Below, piece by piece: positions 34,371-42,363 of a stretch of DNA of 64,000 nt. The stretch is from Clostridia bacterium (GTDB lineage Bacteria > Bacillota > Clostridia > Christensenellales > Aristaeellaceae): the NCBI GenBank assembly GCA_017526525.1, contig JAFXRG010000041.1:36228-100227 (forward strand), read 5' to 3'. The notes under the pieces were generated by a model. It did not search any database. It was given only the letters and a program-made list of their open reading frames with translations, and had not been told where the DNA came from. Position numbers and translations under genes: made by a program. The stretch's first letter is position 1. Each line of letters starts with the position of its first letter.

Positions 34371-35414
34371 TCAGACCAGTTCCATATACCTCCGGTAGGT
34401 CCGGAAACCGGAAGCCTCATAAAAAGCCAGGGCGCCCCGGTTGAACTCCCACATGTTCAGCTCAATCCGACTGAAGCCTTTTTCGGAGGCATAATCACGA
34501 ATGAAGCGGATCATGGCGCCGGCGATGCCCCGGCGCCTGTACGGCGCATCCACCCCAAACTCGTCCACATCCAGGAAATCGCGGACGTACATAAAGGGGT
34601 TTTCGGGCCGGACAATATGGTGCAAAACAGCAAACCCGCAGATTTTTCCTTCAGTTTCCGCCACCACGATCTCCTGGGCCGGATCGTTGAAGATGACCCG
34701 GATGTAATCCCGCAGTTCATCGCAGAATCCGGGTTTGAACACCTCCGGTTTTCCGGAAACGTGGAGATCGTTCACCTGTTTGCGCAGCCGGTTGACGCTG
34801 TCCAGATCCTGCTCCCGGGCGAGACGGACGGTGACCGCCGCGGGCGCCTGGCGGGGCGGCGCAGGAACACGGTCGCTCCGCAGCAGCCCGAAGATGGCCA
34901 TATCACAAATGCCCTGGTTGTTTTTGCCGCTGCCCCGGAGAACGCCCTCCGGCTTCATGCCGGCTTTTTCCATGACCCTTCCGGAATTCGGATTCCGGAT
35001 ATCATGACCGGCCATCACCCGGTTGACACCGACGGTGTCAAAAAGATAATCCATGACCGTCCGCAGGGCTTCGGGCATGAGGCCGCGCCCCCAGCAGGAC
35101 CGGCCCAGGCAATAACCGATTTCGGCTTCTCCGATGGCCTCCTCCAGGCGAACAACGGCAATGCTGCCGATGACGGCGCCGGTTTCCTTCAGGACAACGG
35201 CCCAGTTGAAGAAGCCGCCGTTTTCATACTGCGGAATCCAGTAATCCATCAGCCCGCGGGTGGCCTCCACGGAAGAATGGGCCGGCCAGGTCAGGAAACG
35301 GGTCACTTCAGGATCAGAGGCCCAGTTGCGGTACATATCTTCGGCATCCTCTTTGCGGAAGGGCCGGAGAAGCAGCCGGTGGGTCTCAAGCGCCTGTGTG
35401 CCGGTCTTGTTCAT
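34371..35414 (-). CDS. Protein with two GNAT acetyltransferase domains
   Basis: 347 residues. The N-terminal half (about 10-175) is RimJ/RimL-like: RLLLRPFRKEDAEDMY, then GEAEIGYCLGRSCWGRGLMPEALR with the acetyl-CoA loop, and ending near GVLRGSGKNNQG. The C-terminal half (about 188-345) is a separate GNAT with YRRRGIAGAMIRFIRDYA and FYEASGF. Each half has its own acetyl-CoA motif (R/Q-x-x-G-x-A/G). Substrates unknown. The start at 35414 is chosen because AAGGAG then has normal spacing; an ATG at 35423 touches the binding site. Confidence 0.9.
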   Translation of the reverse strand: MNKTGTQALETHRLLLRPFRKEDAEDMYRNWASDPEVTRFLTWPAHSSVEATRGLMDYWIPQYENGGFFNWAVVLKETGAVIGSIAVVRLEEAIGEAEIGYCLGRSCWGRGLMPEALRTVMDYLFDTVGVNRVMAGHDIRNPNSGRVMEKAGMKPEGVLRGSGKNNQGICDMAIFGLLRSDRVPAPPRQAPAAVTVRLAREQDLDSVNRLRKQVNDLHVSGKPEVFKPGFCDELRDYIRVIFNDPAQEIVVAETEGKICGFAVLHHIVRPENPFMYVRDFLDVDEFGVDAPYRRRGIAGAMIRFIRDYASEKGFSRIELNMWEFNRGALAFYEASGFRTYRRYMELV

Positions 35415-35486
35415 ACTTTTCATCTCCTTTTCTTAATCATAACCGGACTTGCCTTCCTGTCAAGGGCAAAAGGCGGGGAATGCAAA

Positions 35487-35516
35487 TTGACAAAAATAGC
35501 CATGAATGGATAAAAT
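35487..35516 (+). promoter_or_regulatory. Promoter of the LacI-sensor GGDEF gene
   Basis: TTGACA (35487-35492), 18 bases, TAAAAT (35511-35516). The start codon is about 230 bases downstream, leaving a long leader. Confidence 0.7.
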
Positions 35517-35522
35517 AGAATC

Positions 35523-35746
35523 AACGTGAAAAGAAAAAAGAGCATTTCATTTTCTGCTGAGAACAGCGGAGGGGGAAGGGTGCGCAAAACCGGAAAAGAA
35601 CAGCGACTTTACAAGGCCCGCCTGTTCCGATAGAATAAAAGCCAAGAAAGAACGCAAATCAGACAGCTTTACGCTGAGGCCCTGAAGGGAACCCATCATC
35701 ATATTCTGAGGAACCGCGCAGGGACGCGCGGACGGAGGCCCCTGCA
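35523..35746 (+). other. Long untranslated leader before the GGDEF gene
   Basis: About 224 bases with no credible open frame. It contains local pairings such as GAACAG (35606-35611 region) with a distant CTGTTC, and GCTG-AGAA-CAGC near 35560. I compared it by eye with the c-di-GMP, SAM, THF, ydaO and guanidine riboswitch cores and found no match. GGAGG lies eight bases before the ATG. Possible regulatory RNA; no class assigned. Confidence 0.4.
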
Positions 35747-37684
35747 ATGAACGGATACAGGAGAATCGGATTTCTGACCGCTTACCCGGAAACCACCCAT
35801 GTGCGGAGAGTGCTGGAAGGCGTGGCAGGACAATGCGAAAAGTACGGATACGATTTGTGCGTATTTGCTTCCAGCGTTCATTTTTCCTTTCCGCATGAAA
35901 ACTACATCCGCGGAGAAGGCAATATTTTCAGGCTGGCCAATTTTGACCGGCTGGACGGCGTGATTGTTGACAGTACGGCGATCGTCGGAGATCCGGGAAA
36001 TGCGATTTCCGAGGGACTGTACGCCCGCCTTGCCCAATATGAAAAGCTGCCGAAATGCGTCCTGGAGCTGCCGGTGGACGGCATGGAGCTGATTCCGAGC
36101 AACGATGAGGAAGCGATGCGGGAACAATGCCGGCATGTGATTGAGGTTCACGGCCGGAAAAGGATCTGCGTCCTGACCGGACACCAGGGGAACGAGATCG
36201 CGGAGGCGAGGCTGGCCATCTATCTGGACGAGATCCGGAAACACGGGTTGGACGTTCTGCCGGAGCATATTGTCTACGGTGACTTTTATTATTTCAGCGG
36301 CGATACGCTGGCCAGGCAGATTGCCGGGGGTGAGATTCCGCGCCCGGACGCGGTGGTCTGCGCCAGCGACTGCATGGCCATGGCGCTGGTGGACCGGCTG
36401 ACCAAATCGGGGGTCCGCGTTCCGGAGGACGTGGTGGTGATCGGATTTGATTCCTCGGACGAAGGCGCCGTGAACCTGACCACCATCGCGTCCTATGAGC
36501 CGGCGGATATGGAAATGGGAGCCAACGCGGTGGACTACCTGCGGAGCGTCATGGAACCCGGCGCGGAGCTGATGCCTTTCCGCCGGGATGTTTCCGCGCG
36601 CTTTCACGCCGGCGCCAGCTGCGGGTGCATGACGGACCCGGCGTATGCCATGAAAAGCTTCCGGGGATCCCTGTATATCAGCAGCTACAATCCGGCGGAT
36701 GAGGAACAGAACGAGCGGGTGGGCCTCGGAGCCTTTATGGAGTCGTACGTTATGGAAGGCTTCACCGCCTCCGGGTCCTCGGCGGAATGCATCCGGAACA
36801 TTTTCAACTATGCCGATCTGCTGAAACCTTACCGGAATTTTTACCTGTGCCTGAAGGAAAACTGGAAGAACATGGATGACGATACCTATGAGGGATATCC
36901 TGAGAAGATGAGAATCTATGTGGCCAATTCCAAGGTGGGGGACAGGATGTATTACGGGGAGGATGAGAGCGAATCGTTTCCGACGGAGATCATGCTTCCG
37001 CATCTGGAGGAAGCCCGGGAGAGGCCTTCCGTCTGGTATTTCTCCCCGGTGCATTTTGACGGCGCGCTGCTGGGATACACGGTGCTGCAGAGGAAGCTTA
37101 CAGGACAACCTGTGATCAACATGATCCACCGGAACTGGCTGCGGTACCTGAACAACGCGCTTGAAATGATCCGGTCCAAGGAACGGCTGCAAACCCTTTC
37201 CGTGCGGGACACCATGACCGGGGCCTATAACCGGCGGGGCATGTACGAGATGTACCGGACCATGCTTTCGGAAGCCCGGAAAGGGGACTCGCTGTTTGTG
37301 AGCGTTGTGGATATGGACGGCCTGAAATATGTAAATGACACCTTCGGGCACGGCGAAGGGGACTTTGGAATCCGGACGGTATGCTCCGCCCTGATGTCTG
37401 TGGCCGGTAAGAACGAAATCTGCGTGAGGAGTGGCGGAGACGAGTTTTTCCTGATCGGAATCGGAAGCTACCGCCGGGAGGATGAGGCAAAACGGGCCGC
37501 GGAATTTACGGAAGCGGTGGAGAAGGCCTCCGACCGGGCCGGCAAGCCGTATCCGGTTTCCGCCAGCATCGGGTGCGTGGTGTTTGCCGACTGCCGCGCA
37601 ATCAGCCTGGACAACGCACTGGGCGAGGCGGATGAAAGGATGTACCGCTACAAGATCAAAAACAAAAAGCATCGGCTCGTGTAA
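35747..37684 (+). CDS. LacI-type sugar-sensor domain fused to GGDEF diguanylate cyclase
   Basis: 645 residues, no signal peptide or membrane segment. Residues about 5-285 are a LacI/XylR-type periplasmic-binding fold (RRIGFLTAYPE start, DGVIVDST, GRKRICVLTGHQGNEIAEAR, DAVVCASDCMAMALVDRL, GFDSSDEGAVNLTTIASYE) but the DNA-binding helix-turn-helix is missing. A linker of about 190 residues follows, then a GGDEF domain (about 478-640) with DTMTGAYNRRGMYE, DMDGLKYVNDTFGH, SGGDEFF (near 562-567) and YPVSASIG. The motif is canonical. It should make cyclic di-GMP in response to a cytoplasmic sugar. A GH2 gene follows 28 bases later. LacI-GGDEF fusions are known in Clostridia; this one has no obvious published role that I know of. 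Confidence 0.9.
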   Translation: MNGYRRIGFLTAYPETTHVRRVLEGVAGQCEKYGYDLCVFASSVHFSFPHENYIRGEGNIFRLANFDRLDGVIVDSTAIVGDPGNAISEGLYARLAQYEKLPKCVLELPVDGMELIPSNDEEAMREQCRHVIEVHGRKRICVLTGHQGNEIAEARLAIYLDEIRKHGLDVLPEHIVYGDFYYFSGDTLARQIAGGEIPRPDAVVCASDCMAMALVDRLTKSGVRVPEDVVVIGFDSSDEGAVNLTTIASYEPADMEMGANAVDYLRSVMEPGAELMPFRRDVSARFHAGASCGCMTDPAYAMKSFRGSLYISSYNPADEEQNERVGLGAFMESYVMEGFTASGSSAECIRNIFNYADLLKPYRNFYLCLKENWKNMDDDTYEGYPEKMRIYVANSKVGDRMYYGEDESESFPTEIMLPHLEEARERPSVWYFSPVHFDGALLGYTVLQRKLTGQPVINMIHRNWLRYLNNALEMIRSKERLQTLSVRDTMTGAYNRRGMYEMYRTMLSEARKGDSLFVSVVDMDGLKYVNDTFGHGEGDFGIRTVCSALMSVAGKNEICVRSGGDEFFLIGIGSYRREDEAKRAAEFTEAVEKASDRAGKPYPVSASIGCVVFADCRAISLDNALGEADERMYRYKIKNKKHRLV

Positions 37685-37712
37685 TCGCGCAGGGAAAAAG
37701 GAGGACATAAGG

Positions 37713-40178
37713 ATGAAACATATTGAACTGGATGAGCAGTGGGAGTTTCGACGGGGGTTTCTGGATGCCGTCGGGCAGCTGGCGGAGGTGCCTGCCGAAA
37801 AAGTAAACCTTCCGCATGACGGCATGATCGGCACCCCGGTCTCGCCGGACGCGCCGGCACGGGCGGACAGCGGGTATTTCACCGGCGGCATAACCAACTA
37901 TACCAAGCATGTCCTGTTTCCGGCGGAATGGAAAACGGAATGCGTTGGCCTGCAATTTGACGGCGTGATGATGAATGCCTCCGTGGAGGTGAACGGATCC
38001 CTGGCGGCGCGCCATCACTACGGGTATGCGCCCTTTTATGTGGATCTGACTTCCCGGGTGACCTTCGGGGAGGAAAACCGGATCACTGTTCACACCAATA
38101 CCAGCATGCAGCCGAATTCCCGGTGGTATACCGGCTCGGGCCTGTACCGGGGCGTCAGGCTGCTGCACGGCCCGAGGGTACATATCGTTCCGGACAGCGT
38201 TTTTGTCCGCACAAAGGAATTGGCGGACGGCTGCGCGTTCCTGGAGGCCCGGGTGGAAGTGGAAAACGCCACCCTGGAAAACAGGCTGGCGGAAGTGACA
38301 GTGACACTTGCGGAAGAGGATTCGGACCGGGAAGCTGCCCGGGCCCGGGGCGTGATATACATCGGAGCCGGCGGAAAGGAAACCGCCCGGATCGCTTTCC
38401 GGGCGGAAAAACCAAAGCTCTGGAGCGCTGAGGAACCGAATCTCTACCGTGTGCATGCTTCCGCGCGGGACCTGGGAGAATACCGGACGCATTTCGAACC
38501 CTCCCCGGAGGGCACTGCGGATGAGGAAACCGTGCTGTTCGGAATCCGGACAATTACGGCGGACGCGGTTCGGGGGCTTCGAATCAACGGCAGGGAGGTT
38601 AAGCTGAAGGGCGGATGCCTTCACCATGACAACGGGCTGCTGGGCGCGGTGTCGCTGTACGAAACGGAAGCACGCAAGATCCGCAAACTGAAGGAAGCGG
38701 GCTTCAACGCCATCCGCACGGCGCACAATCCGCCCTCCTCCGCGCTGATCGAAGCCTGCGACCGGCTGGGCATGTATGTTTTTGACGAAGCGTTTGACTG
38801 CTGGAACATGGCAAAGCGCGGCGGGGATTTCAGCCAGCACTTTGCGGAACACGGGGAAGAGGATTTGCAGGCCTTTGTCCGGAGGGACCGCAGTCATCCT
38901 TCCGTGATTCTCTGGTCCACCGGCAATGAGATTCCGGAACGGGGAGGCCTTTCCGACGGATATACCGTGGCTGCCCGGCTGGCAGAAACGGTGCGGCGCC
39001 TGGACGGAAGCCGGCCGGTCAGCAACGGAATCTGCTCCATGTGGAGCGGGCTGGACGACGCGCTGGCGGTGACCCAGGCACAGGAACAGAACTCGGGAGC
39101 CGGCTTTGGATCCACCCTGTGGGAAAAGGTTACGGAACCTTTTGCCAACGGCCTGGATGTGGTTGGATACAATTATATGGAGGAGCTGTACGAACGGGAT
39201 CATGAAATGTTCCCGGACAGGGTGATTCTGGGATCGGAAAACTTTCCGAAGGAGATCGGCTACCGATGGCCTTTTGTGGAGAGCCATTCCTACGTGATCG
39301 GAGACTTTACCTGGACCGCCTGGGACTATATCGGGGAAGCCGGCATCGGCAAAGCGGCCTATGTGGATCCGGAGGATCCGCTGGCAAAGAAAGGGCACTG
39401 GGCGCTGATGCCGCAGTATGCCTCTCCGTTCCCGTGGCGGACGGCCAACGACGCGGACTTTGACATTACCGGACAGATGCTGCCGCAGGGCGTATACAGG
39501 AGCATCGTCTGGGGAAATCCACGGACGGGTCTTTTCTCCCTGCCGCCGGAAACCTGGCATAAAACAGAGATTATCACCATGTGGGGATTCCCGGGGGTCC
39601 GGGCGGAATGGACCTATCCCGGCAGCGAAGGAAAACCGGTTGAGCTGGTAGTTTTTTCCGGCGCGGAGGAGGTGGAGCTGCTGGTGAACGGCCGCTCTGC
39701 CGGGCGGAAAAAGGTTTGCTTTGAAAAACCGCTGCCCTGCTCCGTGCGCTTTGAAACCGTTTATGAGCCGGGCACGGTGGAGGCTGTCAGCTACCGGAAC
39801 GGCAAGGAGGTCAGCCGGGACCGGTTGACCACGGCCGGCGAACCGGCGGCGATTGAGCTGATTCCCGAAAAGAAAACCATGCAGGCGGACGGGCATGACC
39901 TGATTTATGTACAGGCTGTGATTCGGGACCGGAATGGCACGGTGGTGCCGAACGCTCTGGTGCGCCTGACGGCGGAGGTAACCGGATGCGCATCCCTGGC
40001 GGCCTTCGGATCCGGAAATCCCGTTACCGACGAAAACTATACGGATTGCCGCACGGTGAGCTACCGGGGCCGGGCAATGGCGATTCTCCGTTCCGGAAAG
40101 GAAAAAGGCCCCGTCTGCCTCCGCGTCACCGCGGAGGGCCTGCCCGCCGCCGAAGTGAAGGACCTCTCCGCGGAGTAA
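37713..40178 (+). CDS. Glycoside hydrolase family 2 (beta-galactosidase-like)
   Basis: 821 residues, cytoplasmic. N-terminal jelly-roll domain with IELDEQWEFRRGF and the RWYTGSGLYRGVRL motif, Ig-like middle, TIM barrel with GCLHHDNGLLGAV, IRTAHNPPSSALIEACDRLGM, acid/base Glu406 in STGNEIPERG and nucleophile Glu509 in LGSENFP. Retaining hydrolase of terminal beta-galactosyl, glucuronyl, mannosyl or arabinosyl groups; the beta-glucuronidase N-x-K motif is not visible, so galactosidase-like is most probable. The start at 37713 has GGAGG ten bases upstream. It follows the sensor-GGDEF gene by 28 bases and is probably co-transcribed. A terminator at 40218-40251 follows. Confidence 0.93.
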   Translation: MKHIELDEQWEFRRGFLDAVGQLAEVPAEKVNLPHDGMIGTPVSPDAPARADSGYFTGGITNYTKHVLFPAEWKTECVGLQFDGVMMNASVEVNGSLAARHHYGYAPFYVDLTSRVTFGEENRITVHTNTSMQPNSRWYTGSGLYRGVRLLHGPRVHIVPDSVFVRTKELADGCAFLEARVEVENATLENRLAEVTVTLAEEDSDREAARARGVIYIGAGGKETARIAFRAEKPKLWSAEEPNLYRVHASARDLGEYRTHFEPSPEGTADEETVLFGIRTITADAVRGLRINGREVKLKGGCLHHDNGLLGAVSLYETEARKIRKLKEAGFNAIRTAHNPPSSALIEACDRLGMYVFDEAFDCWNMAKRGGDFSQHFAEHGEEDLQAFVRRDRSHPSVILWSTGNEIPERGGLSDGYTVAARLAETVRRLDGSRPVSNGICSMWSGLDDALAVTQAQEQNSGAGFGSTLWEKVTEPFANGLDVVGYNYMEELYERDHEMFPDRVILGSENFPKEIGYRWPFVESHSYVIGDFTWTAWDYIGEAGIGKAAYVDPEDPLAKKGHWALMPQYASPFPWRTANDADFDITGQMLPQGVYRSIVWGNPRTGLFSLPPETWHKTEIITMWGFPGVRAEWTYPGSEGKPVELVVFSGAEEVELLVNGRSAGRKKVCFEKPLPCSVRFETVYEPGTVEAVSYRNGKEVSRDRLTTAGEPAAIELIPEKKTMQADGHDLIYVQAVIRDRNGTVVPNALVRLTAEVTGCASLAAFGSGNPVTDENYTDCRTVSYRGRAMAILRSGKEKGPVCLRVTAEGLPAAEVKDLSAE

Positions 40179-40217
40179 TCTCCGGAACGGGGCCGGGATT
40201 TTCAAAGACATTTCCAT

Positions 40218-40251
40218 AAAAAAACTCCCTCTGCCGAACCTGGCGGAGGGA
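40218..40251. terminator. Bidirectional intrinsic terminator
   Basis: A 10-bp stem (40226-40235 with 40242-40251, one G-T pair) has seven As on the left, giving T7 on the minus strand, and ATTTTG on the right. It serves the convergent GH2 and discoidin-like genes. Confidence 0.8.
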
Positions 40252-40272
40252 ATTTTGAAGTTTCCGGCAAAA

Positions 40273-41052
40273 TCAGTCCGGATCCCGGCCGATGACTTCC
40301 CATTGCCGGAGGGCAGGGAAGGCAGAGGGGTCGTCGCTTTTGATCATGCGCTCGAGTCGCAGCCAGCGGACGGCCCGGTTGTGCAGGGGGATCCACTGGC
40401 GGTCCCCTGTTTTCTCCAGGTCAAAGGACAGGTCGCTTCCGTCGGACAGCACCACATGGCCGGAGGTCCACCAGGCGTCGTGGGGGAAATCCGCCCGCAG
40501 GGTCAGGGCCATTTTTTCCGCAAGCACCGTGCGGCCCAGATCCAGCATACACCAGGCGTCCTCCCGGGCGCCGATTCCCCAGCTCTGGAACGGCCATTCC
40601 CCGTGGAAGGTGTTGGCGCGGATGCCGTCGATCACATTGCGGGCGCAGAAACAGGCTTCATTCCGGGTTTCCACATTGGCGGTGCAGTGGGGGTAAAAAT
40701 CCGTATCCCCGCGAAGGTCTGCGGGATTCAGGGCCAGGTTCCTGACGCACAGATGCCCGTTTTCCGGAAAGACGGCGGCAAAAATCAGATGCCGGGGCGC
40801 TTCGAAAGTGCCGGGGGCATAGGCCAGGCGGTGTTCCCCGGCGGGAACCGGCCACGTCAGGGTGCCTTTCGGAAGGAAAACTTCCCCGGAGGCCATGGCC
40901 TGGTCCATCCGGACCCGGAGATGGGCGGGGCCGGAAATGCAGATCCGGTCCCCGGGCTGGTAAACCCGGTCCACGGACAGCCATACCTCTTCCGGATGTT
41001 CCGCCCGGGCGAGGATGGTTCCGTCTCCGGACTGCACGGTAACGGTAATCAT
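40273..41052 (-). CDS. Discoidin (F5/8 type C)-like carbohydrate-binding protein, cytoplasmic
   Basis: 259 residues, no signal peptide. The N-terminal half (about 1-95) is a small beta sandwich with VFLPKGTLTWPVPAGEHRLAY. The C-terminal half has ARNVIDGIRANTFHGEWPFQSWGIGARED, then AWCMLDLGRTVLAEKMALTLRADFPHDAWW, matching the coagulation factor 5/8 C-domain pattern (N-x-x-D-G, W, D-L-G, V-x-x-I). Such modules bind sugars. The ATG at 41052 has AAAGGAG ten bases upstream; a GTG at 41061 is too close to it. It is downstream of the LacI-type repressor gene by 22 bases, so it belongs to the acidic-glycan regulon. Lack of export is unusual for this fold. Confidence 0.8.
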   Translation of the reverse strand: MITVTVQSGDGTILARAEHPEEVWLSVDRVYQPGDRICISGPAHLRVRMDQAMASGEVFLPKGTLTWPVPAGEHRLAYAPGTFEAPRHLIFAAVFPENGHLCVRNLALNPADLRGDTDFYPHCTANVETRNEACFCARNVIDGIRANTFHGEWPFQSWGIGAREDAWCMLDLGRTVLAEKMALTLRADFPHDAWWTSGHVVLSDGSDLSFDLEKTGDRQWIPLHNRAVRWLRLERMIKSDDPSAFPALRQWEVIGRDPD

Positions 41053-41074
41053 ACGCAGCACACTCCTTTATGCA

Positions 41075-42121
41075 TTACAGTCTTCGGTAACCCAGATGGG
41101 CGCCGCAGCTTTCACGGACCACCAGCGTGGCGTCCCGTACGATCGCAAAGGAACGGGAGGAAGACTCCCGGGCCAGCAGCAGTTCCCGGACCGCGCTCTG
41201 GGCCATTTCTTCCGGATGCAGATCCACAGAGGTGAGGGACGGGTCCGTATAGGCGCAGAAAAACTGATTATCGCAGCCGATAATCGCCATATCCTGCGGA
41301 AGCGTAAGCCCCATTTTTTTCAGCTGTTTCATCACGCCGAGGGCTACCAGATCGTTGAAGGTGACAATGGCGGTCGGCCAGTGGGTGGGTTCCAGGCCGG
41401 AAAGCATGCGGAGAACGGCCCTTTCCCCGCTTTCCATGTCATACCCCGCGTCCACGTGATAGGCCGGATCATCCGGCAGATCCATTTTCCGGAGCTGCTC
41501 CAGAAAACCGCTGCCCCGCCGGGAAGTGTCCTTGCTGTGCATGGAACCGCCGAGAAAAGCGATGCGCCGATGCCCCAGTGTGTGCAGGTGACGGACCGGA
41601 AGACGGGAGCAGTTGACCAGGTCGCTTTGAATGCAGATACATTCCAGGGAAACGTCCGGAGGGCAGATGGTGGCTACCGGCATGTATTTGCCGAGTTTTT
41701 CGAGGGCGGCGTTCAGGTCTCTCCGGTCTTCTGACCAGATGCTTCCGGCAAACAGGACGCCGTCCATCCGGCAGCGGATCAGTTCGCTGACCAGTTCGGG
41801 AGAGATGGCCTGGTTTTCCATGGTCTGGAAAAGGCGGATGCAGCATCCGTTCTTTTCCGCCTCCCAGTAAGCCGCGTCCAGAATACGGTTAAAATACAGA
41901 TTGGAAATAACAGGAAGAACAACCGCCAGGGTCCGGCTGCGGTTTCCGTTCAGATTTTGCGCGGAAATACTGGGCGTGTAGGCGTGCGCGTCGATGACCT
42001 GCTGAACTTTCAGGCGGGTGGCTTCCTTTACATGCGGATCGTGCCGGACCACCCGCGTTACCGTGGCGGTGGAAACTCCGGCTTCACGGGCAATATCATA
42101 AATCGTAGGCTTTATGTTCAT
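41075..42121 (-). CDS. LacI family transcriptional repressor
   Basis: 348 residues. N-terminal helix-turn-helix and hinge: TIYDIAREAGVSTATVTRVVRHDPHVKEATRLKV (about 5-38), then an effector-binding periplasmic-binding-type domain (about 60-345) with LAVVLPVISNLYFNRILD, HRRIAFLGGS, TAIVTFNDLVALGVMKQLKKMG and DMAIIGCDNQFF. Effector is probably a sugar made from the imported oligosaccharide. The start is at 42121, with GGAGGGTG upstream; the open frame reaches 42268 without a binding site. It is divergent from the sugar-transport operon and its own promoter is at 42141-42169, near an operator. Confidence 0.95.
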   Translation of the reverse strand: MNIKPTIYDIAREAGVSTATVTRVVRHDPHVKEATRLKVQQVIDAHAYTPSISAQNLNGNRSRTLAVVLPVISNLYFNRILDAAYWEAEKNGCCIRLFQTMENQAISPELVSELIRCRMDGVLFAGSIWSEDRRDLNAALEKLGKYMPVATICPPDVSLECICIQSDLVNCSRLPVRHLHTLGHRRIAFLGGSMHSKDTSRRGSGFLEQLRKMDLPDDPAYHVDAGYDMESGERAVLRMLSGLEPTHWPTAIVTFNDLVALGVMKQLKKMGLTLPQDMAIIGCDNQFFCAYTDPSLTSVDLHPEEMAQSAVRELLLARESSSRSFAIVRDATLVVRESCGAHLGYRRL

Positions 42122-42140
42122 GGTTACACCCTCCGCGGGT

Positions 42141-42169
42141 ATCCTATCATGAATCGGCTGCAAATGCAA
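42141..42169 (-). promoter_or_regulatory. Promoter of the lacI-type repressor gene
   Basis: Minus strand TTGCAT (42169-42164), 17 bases, TAGGAT (42146-42141). The O1 palindrome is only six bases upstream of its -35, so a repressor bound there could affect it. Confidence 0.55.
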
Positions 42170-42174
42170 GAAAA

Positions 42175-42190
42175 ATGTTACCGATAACAT
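42175..42190. promoter_or_regulatory. Operator O1 (LacI-type or cre-like)
   Basis: ATGTTACCGATAACAT: a 16-bp inverted repeat with central CG and one mismatched pair, the form bound by LacI-family proteins. The inner 14 bases (42176-42189) match the CcpA cre consensus TGWAANCGNTNWCA at all but one position. Confidence 0.7.
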
Positions 42191-42231
42191 GAGTATATCC
42201 GAAGATCCGAAAAAGTTTTTTGGCAAAACTC

Positions 42232-42260
42232 TTGACAAAACGGGATGAAAGAAATAATAT
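42232..42260 (+). promoter_or_regulatory. Strong promoter of the sugar-transport operon
   Basis: TTGACA (42232-42237), 17 bases, TAATAT (42255-42260). It lies between O1 and O2; transcription would start near 42267. Confidence 0.85.
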
Positions 42261-42316
42261 TTAGACAAATATTAGGGAAACGAAAGGGAAACGGATCGGA
42301 GACAGCACTCCGAAAA

Positions 42317-42332
42317 GTGAAACCGATAACAT
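42317..42332. promoter_or_regulatory. Operator O2; perfect cre-consensus match in the leader
   Basis: GTGAAACCGATAACAT. The right half is identical to that of O1. The 14-mer 42318-42331 matches the cre consensus TGWAANCGNTNWCA at every position. It lies about 50 bases after the predicted start site, so bound repressor or CcpA could act as a roadblock. O1 and O2 are 142 bp apart, which allows looping. Confidence 0.75.
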
Positions 42333-42363
42333 TTCCCAAACAATGATGGAGGAGGAAACCTAT

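Noticed and set aside
35523-35746. A cyclic-di-GMP (GEMM) riboswitch in the leader of the sensor-GGDEF gene
   Set aside because: The short string GCGCAAAACC looked suggestive, but the rest of the conserved core, including the G-A-C-G-C-A-A-A-G-C stem and the receptor, is missing.
37482-37712. Upstream extension of the GH2 gene into the sensor-GGDEF gene
   Set aside because: The extra 77 codons overlap GGDEF coding sequence in another frame and have no ribosome binding site; the ATG at 37713 has one.
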